Of a stretch of 64,000 nt of DNA, positions 52,228-61,458 are shown in pieces (the stretch's first letter is position 1; the number at the start of each line of letters is the position of its first letter). The translations under genes were made by a program, and so were the position numbers. The notes under the pieces are model-generated. The model made no database searches and was not told where the DNA came from. It saw nothing but the letters and a program-made list of their open reading frames with translations. This DNA is from Bacteroidales bacterium. Its GTDB lineage: Bacteria > Bacteroidota > Bacteroidia > Bacteroidales > UBA932. The stretch is from assembly GCA_017469845.1 (NCBI GenBank), contig JAFUFP010000017.1, positions 46,064 to 110,063 of the forward strand, written 5' to 3'.

Positions 52228-52588
52228 GAAAAAAGAGTTACGCTAAATCCAGTAATCCTAAAAAAAATAACTTGGCGCAGTGTCCAGTGTCCCAGAGACC
52301 ACGCTCCCCAGGATACGCGCCCCATCCCGACGGAGCGCGCGGACGCCGTTTCCGGGTTCCCGTTCCTCCTTTGACAGAGAGGGGCGGTACAGGTGAGGGC
52401 TACCAAGCTGCTGTCAATGAGCCTAGCTAGGGTGCTCATCCCCGTTGTGGAAGGCGATCACGATCTTCAATATAGTGATGACACTAAGGAACTTCTACAC
52501 CTTTTCGCACTCTTCCTTCTGTTTGTCGAGGAAGCAGTTGTTCTCAGAACGGGAATTACCGAAGGCCTGGCTCAGAGAGTGGTACTGT
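52228..52588. other. Decayed or non-coding tail
   Basis: No intact gene. On the minus strand 52587-52423 reads a plausible protein stretch (QYHSLSQAFGNSRSENN, then KFLSVITILKIVIAFHNGD) broken by an in-frame TAG, which may be the relic of a small membrane protein. The GC-rich part 52290-52400 shows no coding sense in any frame I checked. Confidence 0.3.
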
Positions 52589-55453
52589 TCAGAAGTTCAC
52601 CGAAACCTTTTCTCCGCTGTAAGAGATTTCCTTTCCTTTGAAGTCAGGATCGTAAGCGTTGGGATTTGAAGGATCTGTGACCACAATGCGGAACTTTCTC
52701 GCAGAGAGCATTCCGTCGAAATCTCCCTTTCTTTCCCCTATTGTGAGGGTACGGGTCTTGTCATCCCAAGTGATGGGAATCGTCAAGTACTTTCCCTTTT
52801 CATAATTGTAGTTCACACCCTCATCCTCATACAGGGTGAAGGAAGCGTCCTTCCCGGCATAAACCGCAAGAAGGATGTCATCGGCGGGCTTTTCGTCAGA
52901 CCACTGCATCGCGGGACCCATGGGAATGATGGAGCCTTCCTTCACATAGAGAGGCATTCTTTCATAAGGTGCGGAGACCTCCGCCCTCTTTCCTCCACTG
53001 ATATAATCACCCGTATAGAAATCATACCATCCCCCTTCAGGGAAATAGACGCTCCTTGACCTTGCCTTGTACTCATAGACGGGGCATGGCATAAGCGCGG
53101 GACCGAACATCCACTGGTCAGAAAGGTCGGTAACGTTCTTGTCCGAAGGGAAGTCCATCGGTAGACCCCTCATTATCGTATAGTCCCCGAAATGTACCGC
53201 ACCGGCGAGCGAATAGATATAAGGCATCAGACGGTAGCGGAGCTGCATGTACCAGAGGATGGAGTTGTAGGTGGGCGTTCCTTCTGGGGCGATGTTCCAG
53301 ATTTCACGCTGAGGCCACTGCCCGTGTGTACGGAACAGAGGGACGAAGGTGCCGAACTGATGCCATCTTGTTTGGAGTTCCCTCCACTCCTTGAGATCTT
53401 CGGTCTCCTTTCCGCTACGGAGATACTCTCCCATCGCCGAGTTGAACTTGCCCATCACCGAGAATCCGCCGATATCCATTCCCCACATGGGAAGTCCGGA
53501 CATCGAATAGTTGAGGCCGGCTGCCATCTGCATTCTCATGTCATACCACGAAGTTCCGATATCGCCGCTCCACGAAGCTGTAGAATACCGCTGCAGTCCG
53601 GCGAAGCCGTTTCTCGTCAGAAGGAATACCCTTGTATCAGGATTGACTTCCCTCTGGCCGTTGTAGATGGCGTCGGCATTGACGAGGGAATATGCGTTGA
53701 GATATTCGGTCGAAGGTCCCAATGCTGTAGGAGTCAGGAGCCACTTCAGGTAATCCATCGGGAGACAATCTCTGAGGTTCGGTTCGCTGGCATCCATCCA
53801 CCAGGCGTCTATCTTCTTTCCGTAACGGCTGTAGAGGGTCTCGTCCATCTGACGCCAGAACATCTTCCTTCCGCCTTCGGCATACGCATCATAGAATGAC
53901 TGCTCGTGTCCAAGCCAGTCAATCAAAGAGGTATCTTCGGAATGGGTATAAGCATAACCTGCTTCCTTAAGTTCCTTGTAATGGTCGGTATTGGTATAGA
54001 ACTTCGGCCATACGCTTATCATGAACCTTCCGTTCATGGCATGGATGTCATCGAGCATCTTCTCGGGATCGGGATAACGCTCAGCATCGAACTCATGGCT
54101 TCCCCACTGGTCCGGAAGCCAGTACTGCCAATCCTGTACGATATTGTCGACGGGAATATGGCGACGTCTCATTTCAGCGAGAGTTCCCACGATTTCATCC
54201 TGGGTTGAGTAGCGCTCCCGGCTCTGCCAGAATCCGAACGACCATTTGGGGTAGAGGGAAGCTTTGCCGGTGAGGGTCCTGTATCCGCTTATGACCTCAT
54301 CGTAGTCTTCACCCGCAATGAAATAGCAGTCCACCTGGGGTTCGAATTCTGACCAGAAACTGAGCCTGGACTGCTCGGCCTCCGTCCGTGGTACGGCCAC
54401 CTTCACGCTGATGTATGAAACTCCGCCATCCGGTTCCCAATTGACCTTTATCTTTTTCCTCTCGCCTTTTTCCATATGGACCGTGTAGCGATAGCTGTTG
54501 GGGTTCCAGGCGGGACGCCAACGGCGTGACATGACCTCCTTCCCGCCGATTTCCGTGCTCTGGAAGCCGGCATAATACTGCGAGAAATAATAGTCTCCGG
54601 TGACGGGAGCTTCTATCTCTCCTTCATAAGTGACTTCAGCCCCCTGAAGTCTCACTTTGGGGAGGTTCGCTATCGCCCTTTCATTCTCATAGAACAACGA
54701 GTCCTCCCTTTGCACGAGGACCTTTCCGTCTCCGGAACGGTAGGTACCGGTCAGGGCGCCTTCCTTTCCGTCCTTGTCGTAGAGTTTGAACACATCGCCC
54801 AATTGCTGATATGGTTCGGGATTACCCCAACGGCTTAGGGAATATGCATCGAAAAGGAGGCCGTATCCTTTGGATGACACGATGAACGGGATGCTGATCT
54901 TCGTATTGTACTGGTACAGTTCCTCGTTGAGCCCTTTGTGATTGAACTCGCCCGTCTGCTGCTGACCGAGGCCGTAGAAGGCCTCATCCGAAGGAGAATC
55001 GAATACCACCCTGGTGGAATAGGCTTTCTTGCCTTCGACTTCGATGGGGGTGAAGGACATTTCCCCGGCATTCCCGGAGGAGAGGAGCTCCTTCCCCGAA
55101 GCGTCGGTGAACGAAAGTTTGCCGGAGGAAAGTTCAACCGTAGCGGTAATGGATGAAGTAGAGACTTTGACAAGACCGGAGGTTGACTCTACATCGAACG
55201 GAACTACAGCATTCAGCGGCAGGACAACCAAGCTCTTCCTGTCATTGAACTTGCTTTCCGGAGTCGCTGAAATCCTTATAAGCTTGTCCCCCAACACCTG
55301 AAGACGGATTCTGGAAGGGGCATCCGCCTTCCGGGAAGCCACACTTACCGTTACGGAATTTCCTTTGACCTTATAATCCTTATTGCCACAAGACAAGGGC
55401 ATGAGGAGAATCGCCACCGCCAACAGCGCGACCGAGTTTCTGATTGGATTCAT
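52589..55453 (-). CDS. GH31 alpha-xylosidase-like lipoprotein with PA14 insert
   Basis: Probable alpha-xylosidase acting on xyloglucan oligosaccharides, in the periplasm or at the cell surface. Lipobox MPLSC with Cys22. An N-terminal beta-sandwich is interrupted by a PA14-like domain (about residues 233-367: LPKVRLQGAEVTYEGEIEAP, YYFSQYYAGFQSTEIGG). The GH31 barrel follows, with nucleophile Asp554 (WWMDASEPNL) and acid/base Asp631 (SWSGDIGTSW), and C-terminal beta domains. A PA14 insert at this place is known from Bacteroides GH31 alpha-xylosidases. The ATG at 55453 is set by the signal peptide. It is divergent from the esterase gene. Confidence 0.88.
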   Translation of the reverse strand: MNPIRNSVALLAVAILLMPLSCGNKDYKVKGNSVTVSVASRKADAPSRIRLQVLGDKLIRISATPESKFNDRKSLVVLPLNAVVPFDVESTSGLVKVSTSSITATVELSSGKLSFTDASGKELLSSGNAGEMSFTPIEVEGKKAYSTRVVFDSPSDEAFYGLGQQQTGEFNHKGLNEELYQYNTKISIPFIVSSKGYGLLFDAYSLSRWGNPEPYQQLGDVFKLYDKDGKEGALTGTYRSGDGKVLVQREDSLFYENERAIANLPKVRLQGAEVTYEGEIEAPVTGDYYFSQYYAGFQSTEIGGKEVMSRRWRPAWNPNSYRYTVHMEKGERKKIKVNWEPDGGVSYISVKVAVPRTEAEQSRLSFWSEFEPQVDCYFIAGEDYDEVISGYRTLTGKASLYPKWSFGFWQSRERYSTQDEIVGTLAEMRRRHIPVDNIVQDWQYWLPDQWGSHEFDAERYPDPEKMLDDIHAMNGRFMISVWPKFYTNTDHYKELKEAGYAYTHSEDTSLIDWLGHEQSFYDAYAEGGRKMFWRQMDETLYSRYGKKIDAWWMDASEPNLRDCLPMDYLKWLLTPTALGPSTEYLNAYSLVNADAIYNGQREVNPDTRVFLLTRNGFAGLQRYSTASWSGDIGTSWYDMRMQMAAGLNYSMSGLPMWGMDIGGFSVMGKFNSAMGEYLRSGKETEDLKEWRELQTRWHQFGTFVPLFRTHGQWPQREIWNIAPEGTPTYNSILWYMQLRYRLMPYIYSLAGAVHFGDYTIMRGLPMDFPSDKNVTDLSDQWMFGPALMPCPVYEYKARSRSVYFPEGGWYDFYTGDYISGGKRAEVSAPYERMPLYVKEGSIIPMGPAMQWSDEKPADDILLAVYAGKDASFTLYEDEGVNYNYEKGKYLTIPITWDDKTRTLTIGERKGDFDGMLSARKFRIVVTDPSNPNAYDPDFKGKEISYSGEKVSVNF

Positions 55454-55730
55454 AATAAATGTAAATATGATTTCAGAATGCAATATCGTAATTTTTCCCC
55501 GAAAGTAAAAATAGTCCCCCGGTAAGCCCGTTGTCAACTCTACTGGACAGCATCATAATCGGCGGACATAAAGTCCACAACAACAGAGATACACAGAGAT
55601 ACATAAAGAAACGGGAACAGTATTTATTATTATCAAAAAAAGTCCTATCTTTCGCCATAAGAAACAAGGACGGAAGACTCCTGCGCTGGCCGGGGCTTCC
55701 GCCGGATAACCACAAATCAATAACAACAAT
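55454..55730. other. Divergent regulatory region of GH31 and esterase genes
   Basis: About 277 bp. TATCTTTC at 55646-55653 is a near-consensus -7 for the esterase. A short tandem repeat of ACAGAGATAC lies near 55582-55602. No regulator gene is adjacent. Confidence 0.4.
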
Positions 55731-56879
55731 ATGAAAAGGATAGTTTCCATCATTGCGGCTGCGGCTCTGGCCGTATGCTCTCTGTCCGCCCAGGAATTGG
55801 CGAACTTCGCCATGGGTGGAGGTAACCGAATCGTGTCACCTGAAGTGAAGGACGGCAAAGTCACATTCCGCCTTTCCGCAAACTACGCCACCAGAGTTCA
55901 GCTCTCCGGCAACTGGATGGCCAATCCATGGACCGGTACCGAAGAGATGACCAAGGGTGCCGACGGAGTCTGGGAAATCACCATCGATGCACCGGAACCC
56001 GAAATCTACACCTACAATTTCATAGTGGACGGTGTTGCGGTCAATGATCCCCTCAATGACAAGGTTCAGCGCGACGGCTCCAGATACCTCAACATGCTCT
56101 TCATACCCGGCGAGCGCAGTGAGAACTATTACGAAGCGACAAAACACGGTACCGTCACATACAGATGGTACAATAGCCCGTCTCTCGGCATCAGCCGCAG
56201 AATGACAGTCTACCTCCCCTACGGTTATGAGGACAACCCCAAGCAGAAGTATCCGGTTTTGTATCTTCTTCACGGAGGCGGTGGAGATGAGGAAGCATGG
56301 ACAAGCATGGGAAGGGCCGCCCAGATAATGGACAACCTCATCGAGAAAGGTCTTGCCAAACCCATGATCGTTGTCATGCCCAACGGCAATCCCAACCAAA
56401 GGGCGGCCAACACCCTCGGACTTGAAACCATCGCCCTCGACCGCAACAACCCGGCATTCGCCAACGCTTATGTCAACAGCCTGGTAAAGGAAATCATTCC
56501 CTTCATCGAGAAGGAATACAGGGCAATTCCCAAGGCCGATTCCCGCGCAATTGCGGGCCTCTCCATGGGCGGCGGACACACCACTTCAGCTACCATCCTC
56601 TACCCGGGAGTATTTGGGTACATCTGCCCCCTGAGCTGTGGAATACGTGACAGCGATCACCTCGACGCTGACCTCCAGGGAATCAAAAAGGCCGGATACA
56701 AGCTTTATTGGATCGGCGTAGGCAAAGAGGATACAGGAGCTTACAACGGCTCACTCATTCTTGACGAAGCACTTACCAGAAACGGTATGCCGCACACTCT
56801 GTATGTGAGTGATGACGCCCACGTATGGAAAAACTGGAGGCTCTATCTCAACACATTCGCACGACTTCTCTTCAAATAG
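55731..56879 (+). CDS. Exported esterase (CE1/EstD-like) with N-terminal Ig-like domain
   Basis: Secreted carbohydrate esterase candidate, 382 residues. The signal peptide covers about 1-21 (SLSAQ). The N-terminal beta domain (about 30-115) reads VQLSGNWMANPWTGTEEMTK with YTYNFIVDGVAVNDP, like the early-set domain of these esterases. The hydrolase domain shows MTVYLPYGYEDNPKQKYPVL, LLHGGGGDEEAW, nucleophile elbow IAGLSMGGGH and a late His in DDAHVWKNW. Feruloyl or acetyl xylan esterases share this plan. Pairing with a divergent GH31 alpha-xylosidase suits hemicellulose use. Confidence 0.82.
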   Translation: MKRIVSIIAAAALAVCSLSAQELANFAMGGGNRIVSPEVKDGKVTFRLSANYATRVQLSGNWMANPWTGTEEMTKGADGVWEITIDAPEPEIYTYNFIVDGVAVNDPLNDKVQRDGSRYLNMLFIPGERSENYYEATKHGTVTYRWYNSPSLGISRRMTVYLPYGYEDNPKQKYPVLYLLHGGGGDEEAWTSMGRAAQIMDNLIEKGLAKPMIVVMPNGNPNQRAANTLGLETIALDRNNPAFANAYVNSLVKEIIPFIEKEYRAIPKADSRAIAGLSMGGGHTTSATILYPGVFGYICPLSCGIRDSDHLDADLQGIKKAGYKLYWIGVGKEDTGAYNGSLILDEALTRNGMPHTLYVSDDAHVWKNWRLYLNTFARLLFK

Positions 56880-56924
56880 GAAGAGCTCTGACGGCATCGT
56901 CGTCACAATCTTTCCAAGCCTAAA

Positions 56925-56969
56925 AAGAGAGGAGGGTTCCCCAAAAGGGAGCTCTCCTCTCTTTAATAA
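56925..56969. terminator. Bidirectional terminator
   Basis: An 11-bp stem AAAGAGAGGAG/CTCCTCTCTTT with inner pairing, between the convergent esterase and kinase genes. Confidence 0.85.
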
Positions 56970-56994
56970 AACACTGTCCGGAGTTCAACCGGAA

Positions 56995-57864
56995 TCATTT
57001 CAATTCTTCGGGGATGAGCGGCATGGCACCGTCCCGGGTACAGACGTACGCCGAGACCCTGACGGCGGTCTCGTGAGCCTTTTCGACACTTTTCCCGTTA
57101 AGCAGACATCCGATGAACGCCCCTGTAAAGGAATCACCGGCCCCGACCGTATCAGCGACCTGGACTTTGGGGGTATCGAGTGAAGAAACTCCGTTTTCAT
57201 GGAAAACATGACTTCCGTCAACTCCGCATGTGAGGATCAACATCTTAAGGCGATACCGCTTCTTCAGGGAAAGGCATCTCTCCTCCGGTGAAGATGCTTC
57301 CAAACCGAACATTCCTGAAACTATTTCCAGTTCCTCGTCATTGATCTTGAGGATATCACAGCGTCGGAAAGAATCCTCCAGAATCTCCTTCGAATAGAAA
57401 TGCTGACGGAGATTGATGTCGAATACCTTCAGGCAATCCGAAGGAACTGCGTCAAGGAACCATCCGATGGTCTCCCGTGAGACGGGATTCCGCTGGGCAA
57501 GGGATCCGAAACACACTGCCCTGCATTCCGAAGCCAACTGGGACAGTTCTTTCGTGAAAGGGATGTTGTCCCATGCTACATCAGTCTTTATCTCATATTG
57601 GGGAATCCCCTTTTCGTCCAAGGTCACTTGGACCGTTCCGGTGGGATAATCGACCCTGTCAAGATGATAAGGGAGGGCGTGTTCCTCCAGAGTCTGGACG
57701 ATTTCTTCACCGAGAGGGTCATTGCCGATGGCGCTCACGGCTATGCTGTCAAGGCCGAACTGGCCTGCATGATATGCGAAATTTGCAGGAGCTCCTCCCA
57801 ACTTCTTGCCTCCGGGAAGCATATCCCAAAGAGCTTCCCCTATTCCGATTACGAATTTTCCCAT
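56995..57864 (-). CDS. PfkB-family sugar kinase (fructokinase-like)
   Basis: Ribokinase-fold kinase of 289 residues. The N-terminal GIGEALWDMLPGGKKLGGAPANFAYH pattern is typical of fructokinases. The central FDINLRQHFYSKE and the C-terminal catalytic DTVGAGDSFTGAF, with its Asp base, are intact. The substrate is probably fructose or another ketose; this is inference. The ATG at 57864 is chosen because homology begins there. It is convergent with the esterase gene. Confidence 0.85.
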   Translation of the reverse strand: MGKFVIGIGEALWDMLPGGKKLGGAPANFAYHAGQFGLDSIAVSAIGNDPLGEEIVQTLEEHALPYHLDRVDYPTGTVQVTLDEKGIPQYEIKTDVAWDNIPFTKELSQLASECRAVCFGSLAQRNPVSRETIGWFLDAVPSDCLKVFDINLRQHFYSKEILEDSFRRCDILKINDEELEIVSGMFGLEASSPEERCLSLKKRYRLKMLILTCGVDGSHVFHENGVSSLDTPKVQVADTVGAGDSFTGAFIGCLLNGKSVEKAHETAVRVSAYVCTRDGAMPLIPEELK

Positions 57865-58003
57865 ATGGATGTGAAAGTGTTTTAGTGCATCCGGTATGTA
57901 CTGCTCAATAATTCGGCTGACCACCGGCCTTTAAGGCACAAAAATAAAGATTTCGTTGAAATCTGACAACCTCATATCCGATTAATACTCCTGTTGATGT
58001 GAC
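57865..58003. other. Spacer upstream of the kinase
   Basis: Promoter region of the kinase and flank of the intron remnant; I see no gene. Confidence 0.35.
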
Positions 58004-58183
58004 CTATCCGACCCAGCCACGTATCTTTTTATGAAGCTCGCGTTTGCGGCGCTCGTATCCCATTCCGTTGCTGCGACCCGTCAGCTCTTTAAGTTCAGCT
58101 TTCAGTTTGGCAATGCTCTTGGGATTGGTCCGAAGCCTTCAGCCCGCCCCTGTCTTGTAAAACGAGTAGTCGAGGAACTTCAT
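58004..58183 (-). pseudogene. Group II intron maturase remnant (C-terminal part)
   Basis: On the minus strand one frame reads MKFLDYSFYKTGAG, an in-frame TGA, then RLRTNPKSIAKLKAELKEL, TGRSNGMGYERRKREL and HKKIRGWVG before a stop. This is the end of the reverse transcriptase and the maturase-specific region of group II intron proteins. The bases upstream (58184 onward) no longer match, and the reverse-transcriptase core with YxDD is absent, so only about 60 codons are left. I found no intact intron domain V beside it. It lies between the kinase and gltX. Confidence 0.7.
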
Positions 58184-58234
58184 TGAACGTGCGTAGCCAA
58201 CTTCGGGAGAAAAGCATGCGGAGAAAGGCAAGTC

Positions 58235-58265
58235 TTTGACTTGACTGCAGAATTCATTAATTTTG
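58235..58265 (+). promoter_or_regulatory. Promoter of gltX
   Basis: TTTG (58235-58238), 19 nt, TAATTTTG (58258-58265), a full Bacteroidota promoter, 65 bp before the ATG. Confidence 0.7.
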
Positions 58266-58329
58266 CAGTCCTCTTCGGAAGAAGCCCGCTTGGGTTTTCC
58301 GGAAGAGTGAAAACTAATCCCATTTTCAT

Positions 58330-60075
58330 ATGCAAAGACGCACAAGGGTAAGATTCGCCCCTTCACCGACAGGACCCCTCCATATGGGAGGCGTCAGGAC
58401 AGCTCTCTACAACTACCTCTACGCAAAGCAGCACGGAGGAGATTTCATAATAAGGATCGAGGACACCGATTCGAACAGATTCGTAGAAGGTGCCGAACAA
58501 TATATCATCGAAGCGCTCAACTGGTGCGGCATAATTCCCGATGAGGGAGTGGACGCCAACGGGAAGGTAGTCGAGACTCCTTCCGCAAAGCATCCACATG
58601 CCCCTTACCGCCAGAGCCAGAGAAGGGCTATCTACCGCAAATATGCCGAGGACCTGATTGCCGCCGGATACGCATACTACGCTTTCGATTCCGCTGAAGA
58701 ACTTTCAGCCAAGAGGGCGGAAGCCGAAGCTTCTGGCCAGACCTTCATCTACAACCAGACCACAAGGCAGCAGCTCCGCAACTCCCTCACTCTTTCCGAG
58801 GAAGAGACAAAGCGTCTCCTCGAGGAAACCACCGATTGGACAATCCGCTTCAAGATGCCGGAAAACCACATCGTGAAGATGGACGACCTCATAAGGGGTC
58901 ATATCGAGGTCAACACCGACACTCTCGATGACAAGGTCCTTTGGAAAAGAGCTGACGAGCTTCCCACCTATCACCTGGCCAACATCGTGGATGACCATCT
59001 GATGGAGATTTCGGAGGTGATCCGCGGAGAGGAGTGGCTTCCTTCCCTCCCCCTCCACTACATGCTCTACAAAGCATTCGGATGGGAGGACACCATGCCC
59101 AGGTTCGCCCACCTTTCCCTTCTTCTGAAGCCCGATGGAAAAGGCAAACTCAGCAAGAGGGACGGAGACAAGATGGGATTCCCCGTATTCCCGCTCAAGT
59201 GGGTCAACAAGGAAGGGGAAGTTTCAAGAGGATACCGCGAGGACGGATACTTCCCCGAGGCTTTCGTCAACCTTCTGGCGTTCCTCGGTTGGAACCCCGG
59301 AACGGAGCAGGAGATCTTCTCGATGGAGGAACTCATCGGAGCGTTCTCCCTTGAAAGAGTCGTCAAGGCAGGGGCCAGATTCAACCCCGAGAAGGCAAGA
59401 TGGTACAACAGGGAATACCTCCGCATGAAGACCGATGACGAGCTCACGGACATCCTTGTTCCCGTTCTTGAAGGCCATGGTCTCAACATAGTCGACTGTC
59501 CCAAGTGTGCCCTCACCGCAGGAGCCGAATTCAACTCCAAGGGAGCCGACTTCGAGAAGCATATCTACACGAGGGATTACGTCAAAGAAGTTGTAGCGCT
59601 CGTCAAGGAAAGGGCCACTTTCGTCGCCGACATCTGGACAATCGCACCTTACCTTTTCATCTCCCCGAAGGAGTTCGACGCTTTCGGAATAAAGGCCGGA
59701 ACATGGCTTGACACCAAACCCGCCGACCCCAGAAGGCAACCGGACCCTAGAGCTAAAGTATACGACGATACCCTTACCGCTCCATTCCTCGCCAAGGATG
59801 CTGACAAGTTCTGGAAGGATGAGAATCCCTCCCTCGCCAAGGACGCCGCATCTTTCCTCTGCCAGTCAGACCTTTCCATCGGAAGCGAGGCTATCGCTGA
59901 GGCTCTCGAGGAGCATATCAAAGCCAATGAGTGGCCCATGGGTAAAGTGATGAACTGCCTCAGGCTTTCCCTTACCGGAGCAGCCAGCGGACTTGGCATA
60001 GGTGAAATCGTATCCCTCATCGGAAAGAAGGAACTCGGTGAGAGAGTCGAGTTCGCCGCCCAAAGGTTGGGATAA
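58330..60075 (+). CDS. gltX: Glutamyl-tRNA synthetase
   Basis: Class I synthetase charging tRNA-Glu. The HIGH-type motif is in PSPTGPLHMGGVRTALYNYL, the KMSKS-type loop is GKLSKRDGDK, and the substrate pocket IRIEDTDSNRF is standard. At 581 residues it is somewhat longer than the E. coli enzyme (471); the extra length is partly in the C-terminal anticodon-binding half (KPADPRRQPDPRAKVYDDT region). It has its own promoter and leads into rpiB and truB. Confidence 0.95.
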   Translation: MQRRTRVRFAPSPTGPLHMGGVRTALYNYLYAKQHGGDFIIRIEDTDSNRFVEGAEQYIIEALNWCGIIPDEGVDANGKVVETPSAKHPHAPYRQSQRRAIYRKYAEDLIAAGYAYYAFDSAEELSAKRAEAEASGQTFIYNQTTRQQLRNSLTLSEEETKRLLEETTDWTIRFKMPENHIVKMDDLIRGHIEVNTDTLDDKVLWKRADELPTYHLANIVDDHLMEISEVIRGEEWLPSLPLHYMLYKAFGWEDTMPRFAHLSLLLKPDGKGKLSKRDGDKMGFPVFPLKWVNKEGEVSRGYREDGYFPEAFVNLLAFLGWNPGTEQEIFSMEELIGAFSLERVVKAGARFNPEKARWYNREYLRMKTDDELTDILVPVLEGHGLNIVDCPKCALTAGAEFNSKGADFEKHIYTRDYVKEVVALVKERATFVADIWTIAPYLFISPKEFDAFGIKAGTWLDTKPADPRRQPDPRAKVYDDTLTAPFLAKDADKFWKDENPSLAKDAASFLCQSDLSIGSEAIAEALEEHIKANEWPMGKVMNCLRLSLTGAASGLGIGEIVSLIGKKELGERVEFAAQRLG

Positions 60076-60087
60076 AAAGACACAATA

Positions 60088-60114
60088 CACAAAACACACA
60101 AAACATACAAAACA
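60088..60114. repeat. 9-bp tandem repeat in the rpiB leader
   Basis: Three copies of (C/T)ACAAAACA in tandem, with partial copies on both sides, just before the rpiB ATG. The 40 nt hold no G, so the mRNA here should be unstructured. Confidence 0.7.
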
Positions 60115-60121
60115 CACAACC

Positions 60122-60553
60122 ATGAAAATCGGAATCTGCAGCGACCACGCAGGCTTCCAGTACAAAGAGAAGCTGATCGCATACATGACAAAGAAGGGAT
60201 ACGAGATGGTGAACTTCGGTACCGACTCCGAAGTCAGCATGGATTATTCTGACGTGGCACATCCTCTTGCTTATGCGGTCGAGAAGGGAGAAGTCGACCT
60301 CGGCATCGCCCTTTGCGGCACAGGCAACGGTATGGCCATGACACTCAACCATCACAAGGGAATCCGCGCCGGGCTGGCATGGAACTCTGAGATCGGAAAG
60401 TTGGTCAAGGAACACAACAACGCCAATGTCCTCGTCATGCCCGCAAGGTTCATCTCCTACAGGATGGCCCAGAACATTGTGAACACTTGGCTCGAAACCG
60501 CCTTCGCGGGTGGACGCCATCAGCGCAGGATCGAGAAGATCCCCTGCGAATAG
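60122..60553 (+). CDS. rpiB: Ribose 5-phosphate isomerase B
   Basis: Interconverts ribose 5-phosphate and ribulose 5-phosphate. The 143-residue RpiB/LacAB protein has MKIGICSDHAGFQYKEKL with the active-site DHAG, and GIALCGTGNGMAMTLNHHKG, the catalytic Cys loop. The ATG at 60122 matches the family start. It lies 46 bp after gltX and 1 bp before truB. Confidence 0.94.
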   Translation: MKIGICSDHAGFQYKEKLIAYMTKKGYEMVNFGTDSEVSMDYSDVAHPLAYAVEKGEVDLGIALCGTGNGMAMTLNHHKGIRAGLAWNSEIGKLVKEHNNANVLVMPARFISYRMAQNIVNTWLETAFAGGRHQRRIEKIPCE

Positions 60554-60554
60554 G

Positions 60555-61454
60555 ATGGGACCGCTCATAGCGGACAAGAATCTGCTGCTCTCCTCCGGGA
60601 AGGACTTCCGCCTCGGAGGGGAGATTGATTTGTATCCGGAAGGGGTCATCATTCCGATCGACAAACCCTACAGATGGACTTCGGCCGATGTCATCCGAAA
60701 GATAAAGTTTACAGCTGTGAGACACTTCGGGAAGAAGAACCTCAAGGTCGGTCATGCCGGAACTCTCGACCCCCTCGCTACGGGAGTCCTTCTTGTCTGT
60801 ATCGGAAAAGCGACCAAACTTGCCGAAGAGCTCCAGAAGCACGACAAGGAATACCTCGCCGGAATCTCTTTCGGAGCCACAACTCCTTCATATGATCTCG
60901 AAAAGCCGATCGACAAACTCTATCCGCATGACATGGTGACAAGGGAAGCGATAGAAAAAGTGCTCCCTTCATTACTCGGGGAACAGGAACAGATCGCTCC
61001 CCTGTTCTCAGCCAAGAGCGTTGACGGAGTGAGGGCTTATGAGATCGCGAGAAAGATGTACAAGGCCTCCCAAAGGGGTGAATGCACAACCGAAGAAAGC
61101 AAGGAGAGCATTGACTCGGGAGCTGAAGACATCCTTTCGAGACAGACAATAAGGATAACCGGCATCAAACTGGAAGACTTCCTGCCGGACGGACTCCCCA
61201 AAAGGGTTCTCACCGAATCCGAAAGCAGGAATCTCAGGATCAACGTTACCGACAATTCGGAACTCCATCTCCCCCATGCGGACATAAGGGTGGCATGTTC
61301 AAAGGGAACATATATAAGGGCTCTTGCGAGAGACCTCGGTGAAGCTCTCGGAACAGGTGCTCATCTCGACACTCTCGAAAGGACGAGGAGCGGGGAATTC
61401 AATGTGGAAAACGCTTTGAGCGTCGAAGAAGCGATAGCTATCCTCTCCAAGTAA
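60555..61454 (+). CDS. truB: tRNA pseudouridine-55 synthase TruB
   Basis: Makes pseudouridine 55 in the T-loop of tRNAs. The catalytic Asp72 lies in GHAGTLDPLATGVLL. IAPLFSAKSVDGVRAYE and CSKGTYIRALARDLGEALG are typical. There is an insert of about 50 residues (ECTTEESKESIDSGAEDI and the SESRNLRINVTDNSE region) before the last motif. The ATG at 60555 follows the rpiB stop by one base, so translation may be coupled. Confidence 0.94.
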   Translation: MGPLIADKNLLLSSGKDFRLGGEIDLYPEGVIIPIDKPYRWTSADVIRKIKFTAVRHFGKKNLKVGHAGTLDPLATGVLLVCIGKATKLAEELQKHDKEYLAGISFGATTPSYDLEKPIDKLYPHDMVTREAIEKVLPSLLGEQEQIAPLFSAKSVDGVRAYEIARKMYKASQRGECTTEESKESIDSGAEDILSRQTIRITGIKLEDFLPDGLPKRVLTESESRNLRINVTDNSELHLPHADIRVACSKGTYIRALARDLGEALGTGAHLDTLERTRSGEFNVENALSVEEAIAILSK

Positions 61455-61458
61455 GGGG

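Noticed and set aside
52188..52439. Minus-strand 83-codon frame between the orphan lipoprotein and GH31
   Set aside because: Composition typical of a random frame in GC-rich DNA and no protein-like pattern.
60088..60114. CRISPR-like repeat
   Set aside because: The unit is 9 bp with no spacers; it is a simple tandem repeat.
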